A DNA stretch of 64,000 nt from NCBI GenBank assembly GCA_900708905.1, contig CAADRB010000004.1, positions 429,883 through 493,882 on the forward strand, given 5' to 3'. Positions 13,201 to 28,200 of this stretch are shown piece after piece; the first letter of the stretch is position 1, and each line of letters starts with the position of its first letter. This DNA comes from Hymenolepis diminuta (Eukaryota > Platyhelminthes > Cestoda > Cyclophyllidea > Hymenolepididae). The notes under the pieces are model-generated. The model saw nothing but the letters and a program-made list of their open reading frames with translations. It searched no databases and had not been told where the DNA came from. Both the position numbers and the translations under genes were made by a program.

Positions 13201-16200
13201 GAAGCAACTGAAATCGGTTAATAGAAAGTCCAATAAATGACAAGGAGGAGGGAATCAAAAGGACCCTGTGAGCAAAGGTAAGGTATCAAAGAGCCTTACT
13301 TCATTTGATTTTTGGATTCGAGTTGCGTAGTATTTACTAAGCGGGTAGCTCGCACTCCAAAATTCAAATTTGATGAATCCTGGATTGCGGCAAATTCTTG
13401 TTTACGATGTTCAGTATTTTTTTTAAAAAAAGAAGGATAAGTCTTTCCACTTCATTTTTTCTCAGCTTATATGTTCTTATTTAGCAGTGTTCCTTATCAC
13501 AAATTTCACTAAGTTTAAATGCAGGGCAGAAGGAATTTTTAATTTTACAGTTCTTTCGTTCTTATGAATATTGAAACTTTAGATTGTTTCTAGTTAATAG
13601 TACAATTCATGCTGAAAGAGTTTTTATTGGTTGATGATAGATTTTATCCCCTAAACGCCCTGTGCATTAGATTCTACACTAATTCAATCTAATTTCCACC
13701 AAAGTTTGTAGTCAGTAAAAGGAACTGGGTGAAAAATTAGGCTTAAATACATTTCCTATATGTCCCGTTCTCCGCTACATTTTCGTCGCTTCTTTTATCA
13801 ACTTTATCTGCATTCATTTTCGCTTTTTTTGTCGTTCTNNNNNNNNNNNNNNNNNNNNNNNNNNNNNNNNNNNNNNNNNNNNNNNNNNNNNNNNNNNNNN
13901 NNNNNNNNNNNNNNNNNNNNNNNNNNNNNNNNNNNNNNNNNNNNNNNNNNNNNNNNNNNNNNNNNNNNNNNNNTGCAACTGTCTAGCCAAGCTTTTTTTT
14001 CATTTCTCGATTTTCTTTCTGGGATCAGAAAAAACATTTTTCCATCAAGTTTATGATTAGAATATGTGCCTTGGGGCAGCATAGTTTAACTTCTGTCATA
14101 ATGGTATTGACATTAATTATATTAATATCGAGAGTAAATTTCATTTCGATTCGCATGAATGAAAGCGTAGAAACGACTTCGGCGTGCAGTGTGGAGCCAT
14201 ACAGTTGACTTGTGTGCGAAAATGTTAAATTTTATGTTTTTGACGGATCTCAACTCGTAGTTTATTACGAACCAATTGTTTAAAAAGTCTGATAAATTTT
14301 TGCCGGAGATCACATGATTAACTAATCAATATGGAACATTGTACCGCTGAGATTTCTGATTCAGGGAATCAATACACCAGTCAGAAGGATCGGTTAATTT
14401 TCGCATCAGCCAATCAATGAGCTGCGAAATAATGGTCGATTTGTAAACACTCCCATTTTGTTTATTGAATGAGCTTTCTGAACGGAGTTTTTTTCAAAAT
14501 TTGAGTCATTCGGTTTCGATCTTGACTTATCCATATACTCACTTTTGATAAATGTTTCGAATAACGCTAGAGGTTTAAACTGACATTGAAACTATTATGA
14601 TAGAGAAATACAAATACTTTCCGAGATGGATTCTCTTCCTCTAACTCTTTCCCCTAGGTTAACTTATCTTTCCTATTCAATATGGGGTTTGGTTTGACTT
14701 CTGGCGTTCGTTTTGATCAAAATTTCTGGAACAGAATAACTGATCAAAGTGGCCTGGCCGAATTTCTGTAGAAATCATTTTATTTCGAATTATTTCCCTT
14801 TGAAGCGGTGATCTGTGATTGTTATAATTCGTTCATGATAACATTTATCCGAATTGTGCTTATTCTTCAACAGTTCAATGAGAAAGTCACTGAATAAAGA
14901 ATGATTGATCTCTTTAGAATTAAAATAGAAGCTTGCAATTTTCTTGATAGGTCTTACGAATGTTTCCTAAAATCATTCATTCCTTTTATTCATTCAGAAG
15001 TTTTATTCAAAACTTTCTAGAATTCATTGTGGTACAAGCTGATTATTGGAAGTAGGAGTTGGCTGATGGTAAATGGACTTGTGTTTTGGGCTAAGGCTTT
15101 GAGGACCATTAACAATTAAATTGATACGGAAAATAATAAATCTCTCTGGCTGAATGAAATATACACGATTTATTACTGAAATTTCCCTTTAGAACAGAGC
15201 CATGGAGACTTCGTGGGATTCTGATGTCGCTAAAGCTAACTTGGGGAAGGGATTCTCTTAACATGACTATTTTACTATCCCAAAGGGTCCTAGGGGAAGA
15301 TATATTTATATTAGAGAACTGAAAATGGGTTGCAATCAAGATGAGGCCTCATCACTTATCTTCATAGGAGTGTTTCCTCCTTCGCATAATGTCCTCTTTC
15401 TAATCCTCGTTGTGTGAAGCTTTTATCCCCTCAAATTGCCATTGTGTGTGGTCCCTAATGCAAGGGTCCATTTATATTTGACTGGTTCTGTTTCTCCCGG
15501 AATTCGATGGCCCTGGGTAAAAGCGGAATCGCTTAGCCTTGGCAATAAAGAAAAATTGCACAACTGGCATTAAAATTTGGAGGTGTTTATAGTTTATTGG
15601 AGTATATCACTAGAATATGCAAGGTGATCGAACAGTAACCCCCTATACAAATCTTCAGACGCTTAACTACCAAGCAGCACGTCAAGTTGTTGGCACATTA
15701 TGAAGTTCGGAAACCAGTTGTTCGAATGCAGAGGTGCTGGTGGATTACTACATCAATGCAAAGATTGTCAAGAACTCAAGATCAAGATCAAGATTGCAAG
15801 ACTCAAAATCACGTACTGGCTGACAGGGTATCTCAAGCGGCTTAGGAATAAAACCTCATGTCATGCTTGTTATTTGTTCTTGTTATACAAATCTTATCAT
15901 TATGCAATTTGATTTTTAAAATAGAGCGTTACTTCTCAATCACCTTGTATTTTAGATTTGCTATTATTAATCCTGTTCTGCAGTCCTAACTCCTATTTAT
16001 GTAGACCATTTTTTAATCACACAGGTCTTTACATAGGGATGTATGTATGTGTTTATTTAAAGGTGGATTGGAATGTGTGAGAAAGTCCACCTTCTGCCGA
16101 TTTATATCAGCACTGGATGCGGTGCAATAATAACAGACTTCCAGTTGGTAGCACCACCTTGGTGGCCTAAAAACCAACCTCTTGACCCTAATTAGGTGAA

Positions 16201-19200
16201 ACGGTGACTCAGCCCTCTGGTGGGTTAATTTACTTATCCCACCCCTCTCCCGTATCATAGCGCAATTTCAGAACCTATATATCAAATAACGTTAGCCTAC
16301 CTACTTCCCCCTTAACCTCAAGTACGATTTAGTGCTAGCTGTAAAATATACGTGGTTTAAACGAATACGAAAGAAGTTCCATGAATACTGGTCTTCTAGA
16401 TCCAGTTATTCTGTGTATGTGTTTCTAGTAGTAATTATTGTAATCAGTGCTTAGCAACATATCTCTGTCTTTTTACAGCTCGAATCTGGTATGTGGGACA
16501 GGGTTACATTCATTCTTTTCTCTCTTTGTGATTCTCACTCTTTTGTGTTGTTCATAGCAACTATTATAATGATTTTCGTTCTTGTCGTTGAGGTAGGTAG
16601 AAAATGGGTGGAGTCGGCCATCGAAATGGTGTTTTTCGTTGAAATATATAACTAGAGATATAATGTTTTGCATTAACGTCGTCATTGTTGATGCTGTTCT
16701 CAATATTCAATACTTTCTCATCAAAATTTTTCTCTCTGAAATACGGAATTATTTACTTGGATATTTCAGCTTTTGTTTAGGTTAAAGTCTCAAATTCTCA
16801 TACTGGAAATTGAAACTATTGAAGTCTGAATAAATGTGAATTTTATAGAAAAAAAAATGAAAGGGAACCTGTGTTTTATGTTGAATAATTAGTCTCCTTC
16901 TTTGGTTAATGTTTCTTCGGATAATGGTATATAACCAGCTAGTGTGTTAAAGTCACCCTAATACGATTTCACTGTATACTTTTCATTATATTACCCCCAA
17001 TTTCTCATTCCTTGTTTAGTAATTTAATGAAAATTTTTGTGTTTTAAAGGTGTCATGGACATTGCGACGAAAGCCTGGCCACATTTCACTTCATGGTCTA
17101 TTCGAAAACTTACATAGTGATTCATTTGTAATTAGTTATTGTCTAAAACTCCACCATAGTTTGTTCAAAGATCCAAAATGAAAGGACATTGACAGTTGGG
17201 TTATGCTAATACAGACACCTGTGAGATGTTTTCTCGATCACTTACAATGACTACCTGAGTATAAAGAGACGAATGCTACGTCCTAAATGGCGAGCAGGGC
17301 TAAAAAACATTGAGTAAGAGAAAATCAATTCCCCCTAAATACAGCCATTATTATGATGAACACTGGTGGCTTTTTTATAAAAGCATTGGTGACCGAAATG
17401 GTCACAATTACAAGCTTCTATGGATTTAAAACTGGCTAGCTGAAAAAAGACTTCTATTTCTGAGGGCGGTTGACATAGCAGGTCCAAAACCCCACTGAAG
17501 GGAGAACTGTTTTTCGATATTCATTTTGAACAAATGAATAACTTTCTAGAGCCTCTCTGATGCACAACTCGCTTTCCACCACTCTCTTCATAAATTATAT
17601 TTCGTGAGGATGATGCCACTCACTATATTTGCATTGATGGATATCGAACCCGTCACTTCTGATTTAATAGATGTTCTTGCTACGGGTGAATATTGATAAT
17701 AGTGATGTGCTTCCCATTCTGCCGTTTATACGACTCATTCTGTTGTGCTTCCATATAGCTCCTATATTTTCACCTTTGTTGTCGGTGGTTCTTGGTGTTA
17801 AGATTACTGGGCTATATTCCCGAGATAGAAAACGAGAGAGGGAGGATTCCTTTGTTGAAAAAGAACAATTTTAACAGATCCGTACGTCAAATTTTACCCT
17901 CTGAAAGCAGGAAATCGGTACAGAGAGAGAGGTAGGGTGTCGGTCATTAAATTTCATCCCAGTTAAAGCACCAAATTGACTGACTAAATGAATGTGGAGT
18001 AATGACTCATTTACTATTATACACACATGTGAATTTTTGCAGAAGAGTCAATTACACATGTATACATCTGACTAATTGAACTGCACATATTTAAATGATG
18101 ATTCATCGGACAAAAGAAAAGAAGCCTAATGCTTAAAGGAAGGCAGAATTCAAGTGCCTGCTTCCCTATTCAAAAGTCTCAGTGCTCTATATTTCCCCAT
18201 GTCGATATCTTTACTGCGGAATTCCATTTCTTCTCTGTCAGAAGACTGAGGGAGGAGCTTGATGATTTATAGCAATTACGTAGGTTGCTATAACCTTTCG
18301 GGAGGTGACTATCTATTCCAGTTATGGAAACCTCCATAGTAGCCAAATTGGAAACCTGTAATACTCGAATATATTCACCCAGATTTCACATAGTTAGATT
18401 GATGAACCATAGGCGATTCTTAATCCCTACAAAGGGTACTATTTCTGCCACTTATCTCTAGTAGGAGAGTAGCACACTCTTCTGATAAAAATCTTGCATT
18501 CTGCTAGCTCTGTTGATGGTTTTTATGCCCTTTAGTGGATATGTGGCAAAGAGTATTGAATCTATAGCCTCTAACTTGACAGATGTGCACGCTGATCAAT
18601 ACGCCACTGGTGCGTTAAATAGCATTATATGTAGTGTTATGGAGAATTCGTGCAAGCTTGTGAAGTCAGAGGCCACGATATCGAAACTCATCGTTAATAT
18701 ACAGTGATTAGAATGATCACTATTATATAGCAGATTATAAGAACTATAGAATTATAATACTTGGGGAAAATCATATAATGGACTGGTTATAAGTTGATTG
18801 GTAGAGGCTAGGAGATATAAGAAGACGCACTTTGGAATTATTGAATGATTAAATAATATTCAAGCAAAACCATAAGTATTCAAGTGCTACAATACTCAGA
18901 TTTCATCTTTTCTAATTTATCGCCGCGAAATTGCATGCGGATAGGTTATTCAGTCGAAGACCAGAAAGGTGATCTGATTTATAATGGTTACGTCGACTGA
19001 TACGATTTCGCTCACCTCTTTGGGAGATTTAGTGGAAATGGTCGCTGGAATAATATCAGTAGTTAAATTGAAATTTTACTACTATTTCAGGTGGGCCAGA
19101 AGGCATGAAGTTGCCCTCAACTGGAAGTATATTCCTTGCAACCGGCGGAACAACCAGTTCCAGTAGTCAAAACTCCTCTCTTCACAAGAGCCCAACTGTT

Positions 19201-22200
19201 TCAGGAGGTATGCTGGAGACCTCTGGAATGGAGACAGTAAATGAGAACCACGGTCCGACTATTGATCCAAATCTGGGAGGTGGTGATGAGGATACTCTAC
19301 ATGGGGATGACCCAAACTCCGTATCTCCTTACGCTAGCACCTCTCTCATTGAACAACTACGACGTGGAGGAGGAGCAAATTTGAACTTCTCTGAGGTCAT
19401 CCCGCCACCCCCACATTATCCTCCACCTCCTGTTCCCTCGGATTCTCCTCCCCCAAAACACCACAACATCTACTCCCCATCTGAGTGTTGTCACTATGCA
19501 CAAAGTGATCTACATCAGCAGAAAATGATGGCTGATGAAGTGAATGGTGGTCAGATGTTTATGGGAGCTCCCCAGACAGCTTACCTCCCTGCATCTGCTG
19601 CGTATCCCGCACCCGGACAAGAACAGTACTGGCCTCCCAATGGAATGTGCTACGTTCAACAACAATCTGTGGTGAATACAACTATGCCTAGTCAAAGTAA
19701 GTCATACCTAATATTCAAGAAATCCGTCTGGTAGATACCTAACTGCAATATTTTAAATTTGAGACGTAAGAAGGAGATTTGACCAGGTCTTCTCTATCGG
19801 GATTATTCTTTTTTCCTTTGGAATGGTTTTTCTCCACTTTTTGTATAACTTCAAATATAAATGCTGGGTATTCGTTGCTTTCTTAAATATCCATGGGGAT
19901 CTCATTTTTTTGGAGATAATTGAGAGTTATCAGCATATTTAGATAAAATTCAAGGTTGAAAATTACGCCTTAAAATGGTTGTCTAGGAAACCGAACTTAT
20001 CTTATCTGCTCCTGCTGTCTATCTTTTGCCTTTGCCGCAAGCTGAAAGTTCTCGCGGGCAGATTTAAACACTAATTAAAACAAATTAATCCCGTCGATAG
20101 GGGGTTAATTGGTGGATGAGGGGTGGAGCAGAGTATATGCTGGTAAAGATTCCTGTAAATAAATCATAAATTAGGAAAAGAAGATGAGCCTGCAGATCGG
20201 AAGTTCATTAGGGATGGTTGTTGCTTTTTTCTCTCGTTTAGAGCAATCAATCTTACTATTTTGCAGGTCAATTTGGGGTTATTTTTGGCTTGAATAAATG
20301 TTTTCATAACAGGTCATAAGTTTCAGATCATTTATTTTTATTTATCCCTTCTGAATGGCCTAGTTTTTATTTTCAATTCAATTGAATTAAGTGTCTTGTG
20401 TGAGTGTTATTTTTCGCTACATAAAACTCGATCAAAAAACCGCGGTGCAATTTCCCAACTAATTGACCCAGAATTTTGACTCCCTGTCCCCTAATTCTCA
20501 ATTCTCGTTCATTATCGGAATGGAAGGGAATGTCATTCATCCGGGTGTTTATTAGAAAGTTTGTGACTCTTGAAATGTTTCTTTTGAAATGAATGATTCA
20601 TTCAGGTATCTCATTAATAGGCTATGGATTGTACAAATCATAAAGCGATCATTAACTTAATGGAAGAAAGGTTTATGCTTAAAATTCCCTCTTATGGGAG
20701 TTCCCCTGCGTGGTATTTATAACAGTTTCGAAAATATAGAGTTGTAGAGTTCTGGTAGAAAGGCATCGATTATATTAAGTACTTACATCACTTGACTTGA
20801 GTAGAGTGAAGGTTTCCTAGAGCCGCTCTTGTGGGAACTCCCATTCTACCATTCCCATTGTTGACCAAAATTAATCAGAGAGGTTGGCCGTCTATTTCAT
20901 TCGATTACCATTGAACCCGCGGCTTAAACATGTAATGGGAAGCGTCTTAGATACAAGAGTATTTTTCGATACCCCTTTGATGTGAAACAGGTATCTTGCT
21001 ACACCTCTTGGTTATTTTGAATGTTTTGAATGAGTATGGAACCTGAGATTTCTAACTTAAGAGACAAGTTAAATGCTGTGATACTGATACATTTTCTGCA
21101 CCTTGAATTCTCTTAAATCAACTGTTTAACTTATTGATTTTCTATTTGCATGATAGTGAGTTTAGTACGTCGATCTATAGGATTATTACAGATTTATCTA
21201 ATAGCGAAATTTGACACAAGTCCTCCTCCCAGAAGTTACACAATTAACCCCCACTTTTCGCATCCTTGCTTTTGTTTATTTTTTCCTTTTATCTAATGTT
21301 AATCTCACACATACTCGCATGTAGGCAGTTCGGTTCTCGACATTTGCGCGTTTCATGAACTTTTCGTATCAAAAATTAATCACCTTCCCGAGCGCGTGTG
21401 CGTCCAGTGCAAAGACCGACCTGAGCGCGAAAAGAAAACATCACCATCAACTCCTTTTGATGCGCTGATGATGTGAATTTCTAAGGTCTTGTCTAGTGTG
21501 GGATAATGTGGTTGTGTCCTGGAGAAAAAAAACACTCGCCAATCTGTTTAAGAGATTTATTGCTATTCTGGTTGTCATAAATTAGGTAAATCCCGGAAAT
21601 TTATATTAAGAGTGGCTCTAGTTTTGAGGGTGACAATGTAAGATGGAGAAAACTAATTAAGCTGGTGCCCTTTTCAAATATACGAATTTAGTTACCAACA
21701 GGCAGGAATGAGACAATGTCAGTGACAGAATATTTTTTCATTAGAGACTCTGAGATAAGGTATTTAGATAACAGGAAATCCATAAACCGCTTAAATGCTT
21801 GGGTAAGGGGGGGGGGGCGTCAAGTGAGTTATACACACAAGTATGTGGAAAGACAATAATCATAGCACAAAAATCTATAAGCGAATCCCGATAGGTGATA
21901 AATTAATTAAGGAATAAAATAACTACATATTTTTAATACCTATCTTGTGCAAATAGCTGCTATCCTGGAGCCCCATTGATGAGATATTAACATTCTGTCC
22001 TCCTCTCTTGATCACTTTTAACTAGCAAGGCTGGTCACACTGTTTACTGAATGGATATCGAGTCCATGATTTTCCATCGATCCACTTAAATTTTATTTGC
22101 ATATATGCTCGCAGGAAGTGTTAAGAATAGGTTAATGGACTTCTTAGGTGCTAGAGAACTTTCATAGAATGGAAATTCTAGTATTAGTACTTCTTTCCCG

Positions 22201-25200
22201 AGAGATTTATAGCATTAACGTAGATCGGATTTCCTTTTTAGACTGCTATTTAACCCCTCTTCAGGGTGGTCACTCTAATGGCGATGGAGCTTTAATTGTT
22301 TGCCGTATTTTTGTCATCAAATGTTTTAATACGTTTATAATGGCTTTGTGGCTTACTCATTGCTAACTGCTTTGTTTAGGTTGTCCTACTGCCGCCTATT
22401 AAACCTCCCTATTCTATACTCATTCACCTATTCAGTTGAGAGCTAAGGGGCATCTATATTTTTTTTCCAAGGCATATATTTGCGTCACGGTCTCTGTCTC
22501 CTATTTATCTTGTTTGTGGTGAATCTCATAGAAATGAGAAGAGCAAAAGCTTATCAGGTTTCCCTATCGAACTCTAGTGACTTCTTAGCTATGGCTTCTC
22601 TTTGTCATTCCTAAAGAGAAAATAATATCATAAAGGATAAACTAGAAGACATTTTAGTTGGACATTTCTGGGGGTCGGTACCATTCTAATTGTTAGTATA
22701 AGTTCATAAATTGTCATGTCGCTACGTTAAAATTGCGAAGTCCTGAGAGCGAGTAAATATATCTATAAACGCTTGTTCAAGTCAATAACATGCTTTGGCC
22801 TCTACTACATGTTGCTGACAATGATTACCTTTGAAGTCCCGACCAAAGTATGTACGCGTATGTGTGTCCGAAACACAGCGTCAAATTTCTCCATTTTTAA
22901 CGACAACAACTTCAAGTGGGCGGTGTATTGGCTTTGATGCCCGGCCCGCTCTTTAAACCTCCTATATATTATGTTCATTTATTCACGTTTTGCTAGTATT
23001 CGAGCCATTAGTTACTAATATCTTTGTGTGCATGTGTATGTGTGTGCCTTTGGATGGATGAATAGAGAGATGTCACTTGTGTATGGGTGAGAGCGAGAGA
23101 ATAGGTGAGATCTGTTTACATTATCACGATGTCTTGTCGTGTCGTGTCATGTCCATCTGTGTCCAACAAAAAAGGAACAGCTTGTGTGTTCTGATTTCTT
23201 GGACAAGTTCTGGTTAATTGATGTTTTGACAGTCGAGATTAATCATAGTCTCGCTCGGTTCCGTTCGCAAAATTGTGCCAGAAGCTCGTACACAAAGGGT
23301 CTGATGGTTACTAACGTCTAATGAGGAGCGGGAATTAAGTCCATATTTGCCTTATCCGTTGAGGGAACTAGATTATTTGGTATTTGAAGATTTGTCTTCA
23401 TTCATCTCTTTCACTAGTTCACTAGTTAGAATTTACTGTAATATCTTTAAGCCGATCTTGGAAGTTAATTGAATGGCCAGGTGACTAAAACTATTACCCC
23501 CAAGCCAATTTAGTAAAACGTTTTTACAACCGTCATCTTGGGTAGGGGGAATAGCATCATGGAACTTCTCTATTGAGAAAATTGAATTCTGCCACCCTGT
23601 ATATTAGCCAAACTTAATTGTTGTGGTTGTCTAATGCGTCGATGAGCATCGAATCCGTAGTCTCTGACTTCTCAAACGAACATATTAACTATTGTGCCAT
23701 TGGCGAATTGTAAAAGATTGAATCGGTTAAATTCTACTTAGTAAGCATATGGTTGTCTTATTTGATGTTGAAATGCTTATTTAAGCTGTTTCACATCCCC
23801 TTGGTTTCAGATTGTCAAAATATGATAAATTATTGAAACTCTCTGCTTTACGTCAAGGTAAGAAAGCATTGATAGCAGATTTTCTACTCTATCTCAGTCC
23901 AAGCGTCTACCTTGGATTCCTTACTGACCGTCTTGATGGTGGTCCCTGAATAATTTTACCGAACAAAGTATTATTACCTCTTCCAAATGAATTTGTCGAA
24001 GAGCTTCCCAAATACTTTAAGCGAGATGTTAAAAGCACCTAACTGGGATAGAGGAAACCATTCTTTTGAGAATCTCACACTCTACCACATTTCTTTTTGA
24101 ATATAATTAATTTGTGCTGTCGATAAACTACAACATTAGATGTGGACTGATGAATATCGATTTTATGATCTTCTGACTCGAAGGAGTTGTATATTGACTA
24201 TCGATTCGAATTAGATTTTAGTGATCTCATTTTTCTGTTATTAGTTTTGGACTAGTAAAAGTATCCTCTTAATTGCACAAAAAGGCTGTATTTTGTATTG
24301 AACATATAATTTCAATGATAAATTAAGTAAAATATGGGGTCAAGAATACAAATAGAGGCGTTTACAATTAATTTTTATCGCCCTAGTATTCCCAGTATTC
24401 AGAGTAACAGTACACACGGTGCCTTCCGCCTTCTGTTCTTTTCATCGACATTGTATCGCTCTCTTTCTCTCCCTTTTCTCTTTTTATCAATTCAGCAGTA
24501 GTAGTTCTCCTTTTTCCGGAACTTCTGTGCCGCCTTATAAATAGGGAGGGAGATGTGAATGAAAGAAATGGTAGAATTATCGCCAGTTGGATACAAATTT
24601 AACGCTTAAATGAGCAAATTCACTACATTTCATCGCTGAATTTAAACGGGAAGATAAAAGAGAATACCAGTGAAGTTGCACTTCTGTCACTACTACTTCT
24701 GAGTGTTACTTTTAGTGTTTTTTTCCTCTGATTCATTCATTTTCCCTTTGAAATGGAAAGTCATCCTGACCAGAGCCGATCTATTTTAATTTAGGGATTA
24801 AATTGAATTACTCCTATGCAAAAGGTAGACACTATCCTTGGTAGTCACACATCTCATATTGAAAGTAGACCTATTACCAAGTTGAACTTAAACTTGAAGA
24901 CAGATGAAATTAAATCATGTTTCTCAAATATTCATACTTCTCTGTAAAAATTGGAGTTTTCTAAAGAGAACTACAACTGATTAGTAATAGTTTCTAACAC
25001 CTTGCACTGTTGATGGGTTGGTTTAGTAGGAAAGGGCTTCAATGAATGTTCGAATTCAATGAATTCCTCTGTTAATTTATCTTAGGAAATGGATTAGATC
25101 CATATTTTATATCTCAAAAGGGAGATCATAACTGTTATTCGTTATATCTTCACATTAGTCTACAAAACTTTATAATTCGTGATGTGCCAATGTTCATATT

Positions 25201-28200
25201 TATGACAACATTTCGATTATGGAAATGCAAATCCACAAGAAAGAACAATCATGAAGAAGACCATGTGAATATTCGTTGTTATTGGATTTGTTACCTATTA
25301 AGAGAGGAAGAAAGCTAGGACTCTAAATGTGCCGCAATAGAGAACTGCGGTTTCTTAACTCATTTTCTTTCAGTATCGACTTGAGTCTAACTGTAATCTT
25401 TTTAAACAAACCTCTTCGACAAAGTCGGTACTGTGTGAATGCAATGCTCGTTATTGTCGTTTTCTACCTCATAACGACCGTTCCTCACGCAACTTTCTAC
25501 TAGCGTAGGGAATAGCTCCTACATAGTATATTTCAATTTAATGTTGATCTAAAGCCCCGCAGATCATATAATAAACTGGAATCGATTGAAATGTAATCTT
25601 TACGAACCTTTTCTCAATTCCAATCAACTTGAAAAAAGAAACGCTTCTTCTCTCTATGTCATGTGATTTGTCTAATTTTTTTGCTTAAATTTACAGGAAC
25701 TTATTTCTTCTCTTTTTTTCAAATAAAGTTAGTCACATTTTTTGTGGGACTTATTATGCAATGCGTTATCACTACTGCCACGAACCGAACAGTTGTTTCT
25801 GCTGTCATATAGGAAGTTTATTTACTAGCTGGAAGGTTCATTTTATAGGGATTCATAATGGTTATGGTAGTGGCATAGAGTATTACTGATTTTGTCATTA
25901 TGGGGAAAAAAATTGGGAGAGAGAACAAGGCAATTCTTATGTTTTCCTTCACTTTTTCTTCAGGAATTGACAGAGAATTAGTCAAACTGGAGCCTGGATG
26001 TGCAAAATGGGCTTATTCCTGTCTTGTACATGGCGTATTGTTAGTTTCTTCCTGTTTTCACAAGTTAGTATTTGTTTTTTCACTTAAATTTGGACCGTTA
26101 CTAATGGATATAGGCTCGACCTTCATAATAGTTAAGAAATGTATATTGGTTGATAAATGCGCTTTTAAATCAGCATTATTATGCATGTAGTATAATAATG
26201 CGGCTTTCGTCATTATAGGAAAGAAGGCGATTCGGAAAGATGGCCAAAATTGTATTTTTCCTCTTCACTGTCAAAATAGCTGACTCTTAAGAAATTGCCT
26301 GGGGATTAATTAAACTGAATGGGTCTTTTTGAAACAAAATTTGTTTTTGTAATCCAAATTTGTAGTGCTATTATGAGCTGAATCCCACATTAATTTAAGT
26401 GAAGTTGTTCACTATTATAGGAGCTAAGTAAACTTGCTCCTTTCCAATGTAAGAGACAGTTTGTGCTGTTATAACTAGATTTTTTGTTGAAGAGAAGAAG
26501 TTTTGTTTCTGACGGGAATCTGGTATGATAACGGATTGAAGTAGACGCAAATGTCGTTATGGAAGATAGTAATGCTAACTTCTAGTTGGATGTCCTGATT
26601 AAAAGAAACGGTAATATGTTCATTTATTTATGGTACTTGTCACCGCGCTCCTCTAACATTTTGAAGGTCGCGGGTTCTTTTCTTATCGGCTCACACCCAG
26701 TAAACGGATTCCCCAACAGCACTGGTTAAGCCTGGCTAATGAAATTGGGGTAGTCGAGTTTGAAGCTCTCACTAGGGAGGCTCCATGATGCCTCTCTGTA
26801 TCCAAGACAGATATAGGTTTGAGAAATATAATAATGCCGGTATACTTTATATTATTCGGAAAGGTGAATGCGGTTTTATCTCTGGGAAAGAGTAGAGAGA
26901 TTTGGTCCGCGGGATACGAAATTTTTAGTTCTTTACTACTCAGTTCACATGATTATTTATTGCAGATTTCTGCTGCTGCTTTCTCGCATTGAATTTAATG
27001 TCAACATTAAATCCAAATTCCTGATATATATGACCACACCTGTCTATATGTGGTTTATATAACTTAAAGAATCCCAGAATTGGGCACTAGGAGTTCTTGT
27101 TGGTCTCTATGTCTAGTGAGTAGTGATCTCTTTGATGGTGTGAAAGCATTGCTTTTTTTGTTTTGAAGAAGGGAAAACCTCAGTAAAAATTATAGAGTCT
27201 ACAATATGAATTGAATTAGTCTCTTTTGATCATATCCTGTTATTTATTTAACGTGGCGCGTTAAATATCACATTGTCAAGGCGCTAGTGAGTAATACCAA
27301 TGGGGTTCTTATCGCTATTTGTGACTGACATGCGTGACGAATATTTATTCAGCTTCCGCATGAAATAGAAACTGTTCAAGAAGACAGTGAGATTATACTT
27401 GAGTATATTCGAACTCTCCTTTGCCTCAGAGTAGATGGTACAATCGATTGCTCGAAAAAGTGAGAGAGAGAGTAAAGAAAGCCAACAGCGAAAAGACAAA
27501 TAGGAAAAAGAGAGAAGAGGAAGAGAAGGCGAAGGCAGTAGTTTTGTTTATCCTTTACTCTCTACTCAATCGCCCACTTCTTTTCAAACCATCACCTCTT
27601 CATCCTCCTATTTTCCCCTCTCTTCTTCTCCCGTAGAGTAGAGTGCGTGAGTGAGCCAGGAGATGTAATTACATTCTGAGTAAATGGCAAAGCATTATAG
27701 GACAGTTAATGTGAAGAAGGGGTGAATGGCCAGTTGGTTAGTTGAATGAGAAGTGGAGTAGAAAATTTTGGTTAGTTTAGTGGGAGGATGGGGATGACGA
27801 TGAGATCGTTTAACTACCACCACTACTGTGCTACTAGTGATGGGTGAGAACTTGAAGGTTTGACCTGGTTTTCTCGTGTGTGCGCACGTTCAACTCTTTC
27901 TCACTCTCTCACTCTATGGTTTTGAGAACACAAATTTTGTGGCGTTGGGGTTTTGCGATTATAGCGGAGTTTAAATAAGTTTCAAAAGAGATAGGAAAAG
28001 AAAGATAAATACAACGAAAATTCGAATAAATCCGCTATTTGACGAATGAGGTAAAGAACGGTGGCTGGAATACCAGATTATTGTTAGTGTTAAGCGACGA
28101 CCCTATTTATAAAAATAAGATTATTCAATCTGCACTATAAAGCTGACTCGATTATAAAAGAACATTTAGAATGCGTATTCTCATATAAACTAACGATTTT

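Larger units (their letters stand above)
11128..19090 (+). other. robo intron 2 (GT-AG, phase 1)
   Basis: The 7963-nt intron runs from GTGAGT to TACTATTTCAG. It contains the 135-N gap, an interspersed repeat at 15.67-15.85 kb and two antisense SINE-like copies at 17.5 and 18.5 kb. Short ORFs inside it (for example 12369-12671 and 12932-13240) show no domain, no family resemblance and no coding-like composition, so I read them as chance. The true length depends on the gap. Confidence 0.88.
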
